Below are positions 1 to 8,307 of a DNA stretch of 55,843 bases, piece by piece; the stretch's first letter is position 1, and each line of letters begins with the position of its first letter. The DNA comes from Lachnospiraceae bacterium (GTDB lineage Bacteria > Bacillota > Clostridia > Lachnospirales > Lachnospiraceae). The notes under the pieces are model-generated. The model was not told the origin of the DNA, did not search any database, and saw only the letters and a program-made list of their open reading frames with translations. The position numbers and the translations under genes were made by a program. Location of the stretch: NCBI GenBank assembly GCA_017470935.1, contig JAFUXG010000036.1, positions 1 to 55,843 of the forward strand, read 5' to 3'.

Positions 1-50
1 ACATATCTATGAAAAAAGCTATACGAATAAGCAAAGGAAAAAAGAAGTAA
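1..50 (+). CDS. possible 3' end of an upstream gene (partial)
   Basis: A short lysine-rich reading frame enters from the left edge and ends with TAA at 48-50. It could be the basic tail of a gene lying outside the window, and the hairpin at 78-119 would then be a shared terminator. There is too little sequence to identify it and it may be non-coding. Confidence 0.25.
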   Translation, partial: ISMKKAIRISKGKKK

Positions 51-77
51 TATATAGCTACATTTTTACACATTTTA

Positions 78-119
78 AAATGCGAGGTTTCCGCATAAAC
101 ACTGCGTTTCCTCGCATTT
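78..119. terminator. hairpin terminator, possibly bidirectional
   Basis: The arms AAATGCGAGG and CCTCGCATTT are perfectly complementary, and an inner CGC/GCG pair closes the loop. AT-rich sequence flanks both sides. It lies between a possible rightward gene end and the leftward small gene at 161-322, which suits a terminator for converging transcripts. Confidence 0.5.
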
Positions 120-160
120 AAGCTGTCAAAGATGGGATTATACACATTTCCAAAGAAAAA

Positions 161-322
161 TCAAGAGATTTTTTCAATATTTTTGCTTATCCAGAACAGC
201 TCATTCACAAGACAGTTAAATTTGAATCTGCAAATCCCTATTCCATGCCGTACACAGTAGTCACGGATATAGTCTGCCTCTTCATCTGTACAGTCCCTGT
301 TGAATCTGTGATATGCCTGCAT
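161..322 (-). CDS. small protein of unknown function, 53 aa
   Basis: The frame starts at an ATG preceded by AAGGGAG at good spacing and ends in TGA at 161-163. The predicted peptide is rich in Arg, Asp, Cys and aromatic residues, with no membrane segment or recognised motif. It starts 54 nt after the stop of the YgjP-type gene on the same strand, so the two may be co-transcribed, and the hairpin at 78-119 follows it. The reading frame stays open upstream to the end of the previous gene, so this may instead be the 3' part of a decayed longer gene. No family recognised. Confidence 0.45.
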   Translation of the reverse strand: MQAYHRFNRDCTDEEADYIRDYCVRHGIGICRFKFNCLVNELFWISKNIEKIS

Positions 323-375
323 CAGTTCTCCCTTGTATATCCCGATGGTGATGAAGGGCTTGTTAGAAACACAAT

Positions 376-939
376 CTACATATATTCATTTCCATGCTGT
401 CTAAGCCAGCTTCTCCGATTTTTATAATCCGGTATCACACTGCCCACATGCTCCCAAAATCGGGAGGAATGATTCATCTCCAATAAATGTGAAAGCTCGT
501 GCACCACAACATAATCCTGTATATCCTCTGGCATAAGAACAAGTCGCCAGCTATAAGAAATGGTCCCCTTACTGCTGCAGCTTCCCCATCTTGTCTTCTG
601 GTCTCCTATCCTTATCCTTTGATAATCCACATTTAACAGCTTTTTATAATAATCCGTCTTTTCTGTAAGGACTCCTCTTGCCTTCTCCCGCAGTCTTCGT
701 ATCTCCTCATCCGAATAGAAAACCCTGCCGGCATTATCCTTCTTTACACGTACTGCCTGCTTATATATCCAGAATTTCTTTCCATTGATAAATCTTTCTA
801 TCTCCCTGTCTGTCATCCTAATGGGTGCCTTTACCCTAAGGCTTATATCATCCGTAATGGAAATTGACAGAGTTTTTCTGCTGCTTCTTTCCATAATAAT
901 TGGCAGCGTAATATCTTCAATCTCAAGCTTGTCTATCAT
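376..939 (-). CDS. YgjP-like zinc metallopeptidase domain protein (DUF45)
   Basis: A 187-aa protein of the DUF45/YgjP family (SprT/WLM-like zincins). The zinc-binding HExxH is visible near residue 148 in VVVHELSHLLEMNH, followed by the family's downstream Asn-His and a C-terminal FWEHV segment. A typical RxRWGSC element lies just before it in TRWGSCSS. The length fits single-domain members. It has no signal peptide, so it is cytoplasmic. Members are often found with restriction or DNA-repair genes but their substrates are unclear; nothing nearby settles its role. The ATG start has a GGGGAA purine stretch upstream. Confidence 0.85.
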   Translation of the reverse strand: MIDKLEIEDITLPIIMERSSRKTLSISITDDISLRVKAPIRMTDREIERFINGKKFWIYKQAVRVKKDNAGRVFYSDEEIRRLREKARGVLTEKTDYYKKLLNVDYQRIRIGDQKTRWGSCSSKGTISYSWRLVLMPEDIQDYVVVHELSHLLEMNHSSRFWEHVGSVIPDYKNRRSWLRQHGNEYM

Positions 940-1241
940 TTATTGATTCCCCGTATCGTCACTCACTGTTAAGTGATTCATTAATAATTCACAACCATAA
1001 TAGCTGCCCGGTCATTTTCTATACATACTGATTATATACCATTTTCAATTTCACACAAGATAATTTATTCGTATTTACTTTTACAATTTGCTATGTTAGT
1101 ATTTTATATATTTCTAGCAAACATAATGATACTGCTTTTAATCAAACTCTTATTAATCAATTATTTTTAAATAAGCATTAATAAGATAACCATAGATATC
1201 AATAAAATATTATAGACATAAGAAATGACAAAGGGGACCTT
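940..1241. other. intergenic region between divergent genes, no gene seen
   Basis: About 300 bases of very AT-rich sequence between the start of the leftward YgjP-type gene and the rightward transglutaminase gene. It must hold both promoters, but I could not single out a convincing -35/-10 pair. No RNA gene or long repeat is visible. Confidence 0.5.
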
Positions 1242-2225
1242 ATGAATTCTGCAAAACCTCCAGCAATTATGATGCATAGAAGCATACCGCAACATATTAT
1301 ATATACAATTACATTAATAATACTATTGTTTGCTGTCAATCTAATTTCAATTACCTCCCATGCCGACAGCATGGATAATCCTGTAAAATCCATTGACGAG
1401 CTGTATACTGCCATGTCACGGCAGATTCTGGCACACAAAACAAAGGAATCATATTACATTGCATCTGATGAACTGCTACAAGTAGTATCCTCAAAAAACA
1501 CATGGAATGGCTTTGGTTACCACTACAATCCATCCACCCCCTTATTCTCAGGGTGCTATACCGCAAGACAATCCTTTGACGGAAATATTAGCTGGTTTAC
1601 AACAAATAACCGGACAATAAGCGTATCCTTTAATTATTACGTTCCAAAGGACACCATGAATGCATATTTTGAAGAAATGAAGAGTCTTGCCAGTGAGCTT
1701 AAGGGAGAAAATGATTTTGAAAGCGTCAAAAACGTTCATGACTACATTATCAACCGTGTAGAATATGATTACAGCAGTGCCGGCAAAAACTATACAGACA
1801 TTGAAGGCTTTAGAGAAAACCGTATGGTATGTCAGGGCTACAGCATGGCCACCTTTGTCCTGCTCTCCTACATGAATATCCCCTGCCGCATGGTAACAGG
1901 AGAAGCCGGTGATGATAAGGACAAGGGCCCCCATGCCTGGAATATTGTCCAGATTGACGGCAAATGGTACAACTATGACGCCACCTGGGATGATTCCGAG
2001 GAATATGGTGCACACTATACCTTCTTCCTGAAAAGTAACGAGGACTTCCCCATGCACTATCCTGAAGGTCTCTATGCTAACAGTGATTTCACCCAGATGA
2101 TATCAACCGAGTCATATAACATGCCACAAAACATTAATGACAAAATGGTGTTGTGGATTCTTGCAGCTTTGGCAATCCTTGTAATAATAACATTTAAGAC
2201 ATCAGGCAAACGGGGACAGCAATGA
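1242..2225 (+). CDS. secreted/anchored transglutaminase-like protein
   Basis: A 327-aa extracytoplasmic protein with a transglutaminase-core (papain-like) fold. Residues 18-36 form a hydrophobic signal segment with a possible cleavage site after SHA. The Cys-His-Asp triad is visible: Cys in RMVCQGYS (~197), His in GPHAWN (~230) and Asp in NYDATWDD (~246). A second hydrophobic stretch near residues 302-318 followed by Lys/Arg suggests a C-terminal membrane anchor. Start chosen at the ATG after AAAGGGGAC. The family includes proteases and cross-linkers, so the substrate is unknown; a cell-wall or surface role is inferred. It is converging with the ABC permease gene. Confidence 0.82.
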   Translation: MNSAKPPAIMMHRSIPQHIIYTITLIILLFAVNLISITSHADSMDNPVKSIDELYTAMSRQILAHKTKESYYIASDELLQVVSSKNTWNGFGYHYNPSTPLFSGCYTARQSFDGNISWFTTNNRTISVSFNYYVPKDTMNAYFEEMKSLASELKGENDFESVKNVHDYIINRVEYDYSSAGKNYTDIEGFRENRMVCQGYSMATFVLLSYMNIPCRMVTGEAGDDKDKGPHAWNIVQIDGKWYNYDATWDDSEEYGAHYTFFLKSNEDFPMHYPEGLYANSDFTQMISTESYNMPQNINDKMVLWILAALAILVIITFKTSGKRGQQ

Positions 2226-2284
2226 TGTATCTAGTATTCATCATTGCCATCCCCGTGTTGTACATATTCCACGATTCACTGATA

Positions 2285-3463
2285 TTAATTCATATATCTC
2301 AGAGCCTCGATAGGAGGCTTGTTTGCCGCCTTATAGGCAGGATATATTCCAAAGACCACTCCGATAAATGCGGAAAAACCGATTGCGATCATGACCACAT
2401 CAAGAGACATGCTTGCTGATATTGATTCCATAAATCTGTTGATTCCAACAACTGTCAATGCCGACAGTCCAATTCCAATAGCGCATCCCATTATGCTTAC
2501 CAGAAGTGCCTCTATAAGAAACTGGAGAAGTATGTTATTCTTCCTGGCACCGATTGCCTTTCTGATACCGATTTCACGCGTTCTCTCAGTAACGGACACC
2601 AGCATTATATTCATAATACCAATCCCCCCCACAAGCAGTGAGATTGCAGCAATGCCACCAAGCATCCATTTCATGGTATCATTTACACTGCTCATGGTCT
2701 CCATTATAGTAGACGAATTCGTGATGGTAAATGCATCAGAATCATAGGAAAATCTCTGATACAGATATTTTGTAATCTCGTTCTCCACTCCGTCCATACT
2801 CTTCTCATCTGCAGAGGATATATAGAAGCTTGTAATCTCTCTGCTGCTGCCTGCAATTTTTGACAGGGCAGTAAATGGTATATATGCCTCAAGTCTGTCA
2901 GAGGAATTACCTGTAGTGCTCTCCTCCTCTTGCAAAACTCCTATGACCGTAAAATGATAACCGTTAAGAGATATGGTCTCCCCTGCCACATTGGTCCGGC
3001 CTATCAGCTCCTCAGCTGCAGTCTGATTGATTACCGCCACAAATGCACTTCCTGTCACATCCGCATTTTTCAAAAAACGACCTCTTGCAAGGGTCAGTCC
3101 CTTGATATCATAATAGGCACCTGTGGTTCCATATAGGGTGATGCTTTCGCTGTTTCTTTTGTATTTTGCCGTTGCACTTCCGGTTGTAAATGGCGCTGTA
3201 TATTCAACCGACTCATAATCCGCAAGCTCCTCAACCTCTTCAAGAGTCAGGGGATTATCCTTGTTGTCCTTGATGGTCACCGCCAACAGATTCGTTCCTA
3301 TACTTGATATTGAATCTGTTACGCTCTTTGTAGCACCATTTACAATTGATACAAGCACCACCAGGGACATGACACCGATTATCATTCCAAGCATGGTGAG
3401 AAATGACCTCATTTTATTGGATAATATAGAATCCATTGCCATCTTTACTGACTGAAGTATCAT
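2285..3463 (-). CDS. MacB/FtsX-type ABC transporter permease
   Basis: A 392-aa permease. An N-terminal transmembrane helix (~residues 14-38, rich in Leu/Met/Val) is followed by a ~220-residue extracytoplasmic MacB core domain. The FtsX domain comes next, with three C-terminal helices, beginning at MKWMLGGIAAISLLVGGIGI and containing the coupling motif TREIGIRKAIGA. I chose the ATG at 3463 because the GAGAGG site lies about 8 nt upstream; an in-frame GTG three codons earlier would be too close to it. It follows the HlyD-type adaptor by a few bases, so both are one operon. Macrolide-export or peptide-export type systems need a MacB-like ATPase, which is not encoded here. Confidence 0.9.
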   Translation of the reverse strand: MILQSVKMAMDSILSNKMRSFLTMLGMIIGVMSLVVLVSIVNGATKSVTDSISSIGTNLLAVTIKDNKDNPLTLEEVEELADYESVEYTAPFTTGSATAKYKRNSESITLYGTTGAYYDIKGLTLARGRFLKNADVTGSAFVAVINQTAAEELIGRTNVAGETISLNGYHFTVIGVLQEEESTTGNSSDRLEAYIPFTALSKIAGSSREITSFYISSADEKSMDGVENEITKYLYQRFSYDSDAFTITNSSTIMETMSSVNDTMKWMLGGIAAISLLVGGIGIMNIMLVSVTERTREIGIRKAIGARKNNILLQFLIEALLVSIMGCAIGIGLSALTVVGINRFMESISASMSLDVVMIAIGFSAFIGVVFGIYPAYKAANKPPIEALRYMN

Positions 3464-3477
3464 AACATACACCTCTC

Positions 3478-6159
3478 TTACTGCTGCTTACCGGGACCTC
3501 CGCTGCCACTTCCCTTGCCGCCGCCTGAGGATTTCCCGCTGCCGTCACCTGAAGGTCTTCCGCCGCCATTTTCTCCTGATGGTCTGTCACCACCCATCTT
3601 CATATCCCCCTGGCCGCTCATTCCTGGCATTCCCATGCCATTCACGCCGCGGGATGATCTGCTGTCAGAGTCCTGGCTTCCCTGCATCTCATAGTAAATG
3701 GTGTCGCCCTCTGAAAGTCCTTCCTTGATCTCCACCTTATTATCATCTGACATACCGAGAGTTACTTCTGTTTTTCCTGTAAGCTCACCTGACGCCTCAT
3801 CATACCCCGTATACACATAGCTGCTTCTTCCCTCGTCTGATATTGCTGCAAGAGGCACTGTAAGTACATTTTCTGCCTCTTCAATTATTACTGCTACAGA
3901 AGCATTCATTCCTGAAAGCATCTCATCCGTTTTGTCAAAGGTTATCTCCACAGGGTACTGTGTTGAGCCATTGCTTCCGCTTGCACTGCCACTTACAGCC
4001 GTTATTGTTCCCTCAAAGGTTTTATTCTCCACTGCGTCAAGAGTGATCTCTGCCGATAAGCCCTCCTTCATCGTAAGAATATCCAGCTCATCCACATTCA
4101 TAGTCACCTTCATCTTATCACCATCAGCAATAGTAAATGCACTTATGGTACTAACCTGTGAGGTTCCTCCATTTGAGCTTCCTGACGATCCTCCGGATGA
4201 ACTTCCTGATGAGCTTCCCTTTGAGGACGTTCCTCCTGAAGAACTGCTTTTTCCTGATGAACTGCCTGTACTGCTTTTTGAGGAGGACGCTCCTGTGCTG
4301 CTGTCACTCTTTGCACTGTCTGTTGTACTGCTTCCGCTTACCGAGCTGCTGCCTGTTGATGTGCTTGACGTACTGCTCTTTCCTGTTGTACTGTCAGTGC
4401 TGCCACCCGATGTATTACTGTTTGTACCTCCTGCCGAAGCTTTACCGCCTGTGGTTCCCGATCCAGTGCTTGCCGTAGTGCTGCTTCCTGTACTGTCTGT
4501 TATAACATCTGAATTGCTCTGGCCTGACTGACTGCCATCTGAGCCAGCGTTACCCTGACTTGCCCGGTCACTGCTTGAGCCTTTGTCATTTTGGCCTGAC
4601 TGGCCGTTATTTGAGCTTGCACCGCTCTGTCCCGGCTGCTCGTTATCTGTGCCTGCCTTAACACTTGTATTTGTCTCTTCTGATGCCTCTTTCACTTCAA
4701 CCTTTACCGCACTGCTTGCCGCAGTTGTTAATGTCTCCTTATACCTGACATACCATACTCCGATACCAGCCTCAGTGTGATCATCTGTGCACTCTGTCCA
4801 ATCTGCTGCGTCCTCTTTATCAGCATATTCCATTTCCTTTGTAGTTCCCTCTATACATCCCACACCTGCCTTAATCTCCTCCAGCAGCTTAAGCTTCTCC
4901 TCACTTACACTTGGAAGCACTGAGGCTCCATATATATTCACGTCAGAAACCGATAACCGTGTATCATATGGTGTATCGCTATTATGGGCTAATGTATCTG
5001 AAGATGTTGTGGAATCTTTCAATACTGTGTTATTTGCTGATGCAAGCGTCTTTGATGTTACAGATGGCGCTGCAAGATTTGTTATTGTAACAGCAGATAT
5101 GCTGTGCACAGAGCTGTCTGTATCTGAAGCATCCACATCATCTGTTATGGAATGGTCTTTATCACTTATCATATTATCAGATGCTTCACTTAGATTATTG
5201 GCCGCGGTCATAATGCATCCTTGTGAATCATCCTTGGCATCCTCCACACCAGCAGAATTCTTGGTGCCACCAGTCATTGCTTCTGCAGATGTATTATTGT
5301 CAGAGGCTGATCCTGATACATTGATTGTCTCCACCATACCCTCGACACCAGCAGTAATGCCTCCATTTTTCTTAATTGATATAAGTGTTTCTAATATAGA
5401 CACAAGTTCTTCTCTATCCTTTACAGCCTGAAGATATTCCCCGGACTGTGCATCAGAATCTATAGTGAATACCCTTGTGGAAGCAGATACACTGCTTCCC
5501 TCAGACACGTTGACAGATGTAATGGTTCCGTCACTGCCAATAACCTTGATGGTCTCATCTCCATTTTTCACGAGCATGAGGGCACCGTTCTCCACCATTA
5601 TATCCTCTACACTATCACCGATACTGCCATAAATTTTCTCAACTGTACCGGACACACCCGCTGTCACATACTGAGTTGTACTGCTGCTAAGCTCAGATGT
5701 TATGGTGGAATCAAGCCCGCTTATTGCTTCCTCCACATCAGCTATGCACACCGCCAGTGATGTCTTATCCACCGTGGCAAGGAGAGTTCCCTTTTCCACA
5801 TATGTTCCCTCACTTACGAGAATCTCATCCATTTCAAGATCAGAGGGCACCTGAATATCTGTTGTGCCGGCATAGGAAATGGTACCTGTTCCGGACACAC
5901 TTTCCTTAATGGTTCCCGTTCCCACAGTGGCACTGATAGCCTTGCTCTCAGAGGCTTTTGTTTTGTTCTGCTTCGTTATTGCATTTCCCACCGTTGCAAT
6001 AACAAGACATATAATAAGTGCTGCTGCAATTATCTTCTTTCTTTTCCCTTTGCTCCTTCCAAGCCTTTGTTTTATCTTCTTCGATTCAGACTTATCTGAT
6101 TCCTGTTTTACAGATTCAACATCACCTGAATCTAAGCTTCCTGACCTAAATATCTTCAT
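3478..6159 (-). CDS. HlyD/MacA-type membrane-fusion adaptor with giant low-complexity linker
   Basis: An 893-aa adaptor subunit, roughly twice the usual family length. Order: a charged cytoplasmic N-terminus, one membrane helix (~residues 43-61), a lipoyl/barrel-sandwich hairpin (~75-130), a second lipoyl-like half (~165-240), and a long acidic/Ser-rich insertion. A Ser/Thr/Gly-rich stretch follows (~490-668, nearly devoid of hydrophobics), then the beta-barrel and membrane-proximal part (~675-830) and a Gly/Met/Pro/Lys-rich tail. The start is the ATG at 6159, with GGAGG seven bases upstream; a TTG five codons earlier lies before that site. It should bridge the MacB-type permease to the cell wall. 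The linker probably spans the thick Gram-positive wall or is glycosylated; that is inference. Confidence 0.85.
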   Translation of the reverse strand: MKIFRSGSLDSGDVESVKQESDKSESKKIKQRLGRSKGKRKKIIAAALIICLVIATVGNAITKQNKTKASESKAISATVGTGTIKESVSGTGTISYAGTTDIQVPSDLEMDEILVSEGTYVEKGTLLATVDKTSLAVCIADVEEAISGLDSTITSELSSSTTQYVTAGVSGTVEKIYGSIGDSVEDIMVENGALMLVKNGDETIKVIGSDGTITSVNVSEGSSVSASTRVFTIDSDAQSGEYLQAVKDREELVSILETLISIKKNGGITAGVEGMVETINVSGSASDNNTSAEAMTGGTKNSAGVEDAKDDSQGCIMTAANNLSEASDNMISDKDHSITDDVDASDTDSSVHSISAVTITNLAAPSVTSKTLASANNTVLKDSTTSSDTLAHNSDTPYDTRLSVSDVNIYGASVLPSVSEEKLKLLEEIKAGVGCIEGTTKEMEYADKEDAADWTECTDDHTEAGIGVWYVRYKETLTTAASSAVKVEVKEASEETNTSVKAGTDNEQPGQSGASSNNGQSGQNDKGSSSDRASQGNAGSDGSQSGQSNSDVITDSTGSSTTASTGSGTTGGKASAGGTNSNTSGGSTDSTTGKSSTSSTSTGSSSVSGSSTTDSAKSDSSTGASSSKSSTGSSSGKSSSSGGTSSKGSSSGSSSGGSSGSSNGGTSQVSTISAFTIADGDKMKVTMNVDELDILTMKEGLSAEITLDAVENKTFEGTITAVSGSASGSNGSTQYPVEITFDKTDEMLSGMNASVAVIIEEAENVLTVPLAAISDEGRSSYVYTGYDEASGELTGKTEVTLGMSDDNKVEIKEGLSEGDTIYYEMQGSQDSDSRSSRGVNGMGMPGMSGQGDMKMGGDRPSGENGGGRPSGDGSGKSSGGGKGSGSGGPGKQQ

Positions 6160-6337
6160 AGCTGATACCTCCAATCTCCGTTAATACTCATATATTTTCT
6201 CATTTATTAATCCGTAATGTGTTCAAATCTGCAGTATAGCTTCACTGCTGATTTTTTAATATGTTAACAGTCAAACATTTAAAAAACCTTGAAATTATAT
6301 ATATGAGTTAAAAAGATTTTAAGGTATCATTATGCTT

Positions 6338-7249
6338 TTATAGCACCAGCTCCGCAACCGAATGGGCGTCAGCTCCCTTTATCAGGAGCAAGGGCTTACC
6401 TTCTTCCTCATTGGCAATTGTATCTGCCAGCTCCCAAAATTCATTCCAATACTGGTGCTTTCTTTTCTTTGAGCTGATATTCTGCTCAAGAGCGATTCCA
6501 TTCTCTCTTGCTGATCTGATAAGCTTTTCCGACATTTCTGCCATATCCTCTGTCCAATTCCTCTTCCTTCGGAATGCTCTGTCAGGATGGGCTATTACAC
6601 GAAAATATCCGGTATCACATGCCGTAAGCATTGCCTCCATAAGCCCATATGCCTCACATTGATTTTTCACCTCTGTACTGTCAGAAAAGCTATATACTCC
6701 CGGCTCATACTCATAAAAATGCTGCCCGACTATAAGCCATCTAATATCTTCATTGGCTGCAAGCTTTCTGTAATACTCATCGAAGCTTGGAAGATATTCG
6801 ATTTCAAGACCTATCTGTACACTAATATACTTAATATATCTATCAGCAAGCTTCTTAAGAGAAGCTATATATTCCGGCAGCTCTTCAATATCCATCCTGT
6901 TGCCAAATGGATTACCGGGAAAGGGAGCATGATCTGTGAAAATGATACGCTTAGCTCCAAGTTCTATTGCCCTTCTTACATACTCCTCATCCTCCTCGTC
7001 ACCTGCATGCTTACACCTGTATGTATGGACATGAAATATATCATCTGCACAGATCTCTGCCACCGGGCGCATCTCATTTACCCTATTCCATTCATCATCA
7101 AGCTCATCAAAGGAAGCTCCGCTTAACGCCCTGTTACACTCAGGACACCTTATCCTCAGGATTGGTCCGCAGTTTTCTCTAAGTATTTTCTCCGCAGGCA
7201 ATCCGCAATACATGCATGGATTAAGCTTATTACCAATATCAACTGACAT
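6338..7249 (-). CDS. PHP-domain phosphoesterase with N-terminal zinc ribbon
   Basis: A 303-aa protein. Residues 12-48 contain two CxxC pairs (CMYC and CPEC) followed by a DEWN element, resembling the Lar-type zinc ribbon. From ~72 onward is a PHP domain like histidinol-phosphatase HisK/HisJ: HVHTYRCKHAG, FTDHAP near 102, an LEIEYLP element, VGQHF, AHPDRAF near 218 and a terminal DAHS. These supply the metal-binding His/Asp set. Start ATG has AGGAGG upstream. No histidine genes are nearby, so the substrate is open; it could be histidinol phosphate or another phosphoester. No partner gene is in the same transcript. Confidence 0.85.
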   Translation of the reverse strand: MSVDIGNKLNPCMYCGLPAEKILRENCGPILRIRCPECNRALSGASFDELDDEWNRVNEMRPVAEICADDIFHVHTYRCKHAGDEEDEEYVRRAIELGAKRIIFTDHAPFPGNPFGNRMDIEELPEYIASLKKLADRYIKYISVQIGLEIEYLPSFDEYYRKLAANEDIRWLIVGQHFYEYEPGVYSFSDSTEVKNQCEAYGLMEAMLTACDTGYFRVIAHPDRAFRRKRNWTEDMAEMSEKLIRSARENGIALEQNISSKKRKHQYWNEFWELADTIANEEEGKPLLLIKGADAHSVAELVL

Positions 7250-7467
7250 TATTCATCCTCCTATCCTCTATTAAACCATTTAACTTATATACACATCTAT
7301 TTATTAATATTACCAAAGAAATTTACAATAATATCTGCTATTATTATAGCACTTTATATTGCAAAAACTGTAAACTCTCAGTTTAAAATCTTTAATATTT
7401 TCAAGCTTATTTTAAGAATTACCAGATATAATCAATATAGCTTTAAGATATTAAGCCCATATATCAC

Positions 7468-7489
7468 CACCCGGCAGATTACCCGGGTG
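7468..7489. other. GC-rich hairpin upstream of the two-component operon
   Basis: CACCCGG and CCGGGTG flank an 8-nt loop in otherwise AT-rich DNA, about 15 nt upstream of the putative -35 box. No T-run follows on either strand, so it is not a typical terminator. It could be a binding site for a regulator, for example the response regulator encoded just downstream. The rest of the 7250-7600 gap shows nothing else beyond the promoter listed separately. Confidence 0.4.
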
Positions 7490-7501
7490 CAAAATGAGGC
7501 A

Positions 7502-7530
7502 TTGTATTTAACATTTTTCTACTATATAAT
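7502..7530 (+). promoter_or_regulatory. candidate sigma-A promoter of the two-component operon
   Basis: TTGTAT at 7502-7507 and a perfect TATAAT at 7525-7530 are separated by 17 nt. The start codon of the response regulator lies about 70 nt downstream. Confidence 0.55.
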
Positions 7531-7600
7531 ATTAACGTGTGTAAAGGCTGTTATTTCAACATTTAATATATAAAAGCTCTGACCGAAAGGGGGAATTACC

Positions 7601-8278
7601 ATGAGATTATTATTAGTCGAAGACGAAGAAGGCTTTGCCGAGGCGCTATGCACCTCGCTTAAAATGGAACACTATATAGTTGACTGGGCTGCTGACGGCG
7701 AGGAGGGACTTGACCAGGCACTTTCCGATGTGTATGATGCAGTAATCCTTGATATTATGCTGCCCAAGATGAGCGGGCTGGAAATATTAAAGGAAATGCG
7801 TAACCAGGACATCCATACTCCTGTCATTATGCTGACAGCCAAATCGGAATTAAATGATAAGATTACCGGCCTTGATATGGGAGCTGACGATTATCTTACA
7901 AAGCCCTTTCACAGAGAAGAGCTGTTTGCAAGGCTTAGGGCACTCACAAGACGGCAGACCACTGATGCAGAGGCTCCCTCTGAGGTGGCTTACGGCGACA
8001 TATACATGCAGCAGGGCGGTAATGAGCTGTACTGCCGTTCATCAGGAAGCAGTATAGCACTGAACGGAAAGGAATATCAGCTCATGGAATATCTCCTTAG
8101 AAACGGAGGCCAGATCATAAGCCGGGAACAGATTATCGAGAAGGTTTGGGGATACGATACCGACGCAGAATACAACAATGTGGAGGTGTACATCTCCTTT
8201 CTCCGCAAGAAGCTTACCTTCCTAAAGGCAGGGACCTCCATCCAAACCGTCAGAAAGCTTGGATATAAGCTGCAGTAA
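7601..8278 (+). CDS. OmpR/PhoB-family response regulator
   Basis: A 225-aa two-component response regulator. The receiver domain (1-118) has the acidic pair E7/D8, the phosphoacceptor D51 in VILDIMLPK, a conserved Thr in MLTAKSE and Lys in DYLTKPF. The C-terminal winged helix (~128-225) contains GKEYQLMEYLL, the ISREQIIEKVWG recognition helix region and RKLGYKL. A GGGGG ribosome site precedes the ATG. The sensor kinase gene starts 29 nt downstream, so they form an operon. Targets are unknown; members of this type beside envelope transport genes often control them, which would fit the adaptor/permease genes further left, but this is inference. Confidence 0.93.
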   Translation: MRLLLVEDEEGFAEALCTSLKMEHYIVDWAADGEEGLDQALSDVYDAVILDIMLPKMSGLEILKEMRNQDIHTPVIMLTAKSELNDKITGLDMGADDYLTKPFHREELFARLRALTRRQTTDAEAPSEVAYGDIYMQQGGNELYCRSSGSSIALNGKEYQLMEYLLRNGGQIISREQIIEKVWGYDTDAEYNNVEVYISFLRKKLTFLKAGTSIQTVRKLGYKLQ

Positions 8279-8307
8279 ACAGTAATGAAGTACGAAGGGA
8301 GAACCCC

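Noticed and set aside
2222-2419. Short plus-strand frame starting at the transglutaminase stop
   Set aside because: It runs into the end of the permease gene on the other strand, has no ribosome site and shows a hydrophobic start only by chance.
3932-5431. Long plus-strand reading frames opposite the HlyD-type adaptor gene
   Set aside because: They arise from the Ser/Thr/Gly-rich codons of the minus-strand gene, have odd Leu/Pro/Val composition and no ribosome sites.
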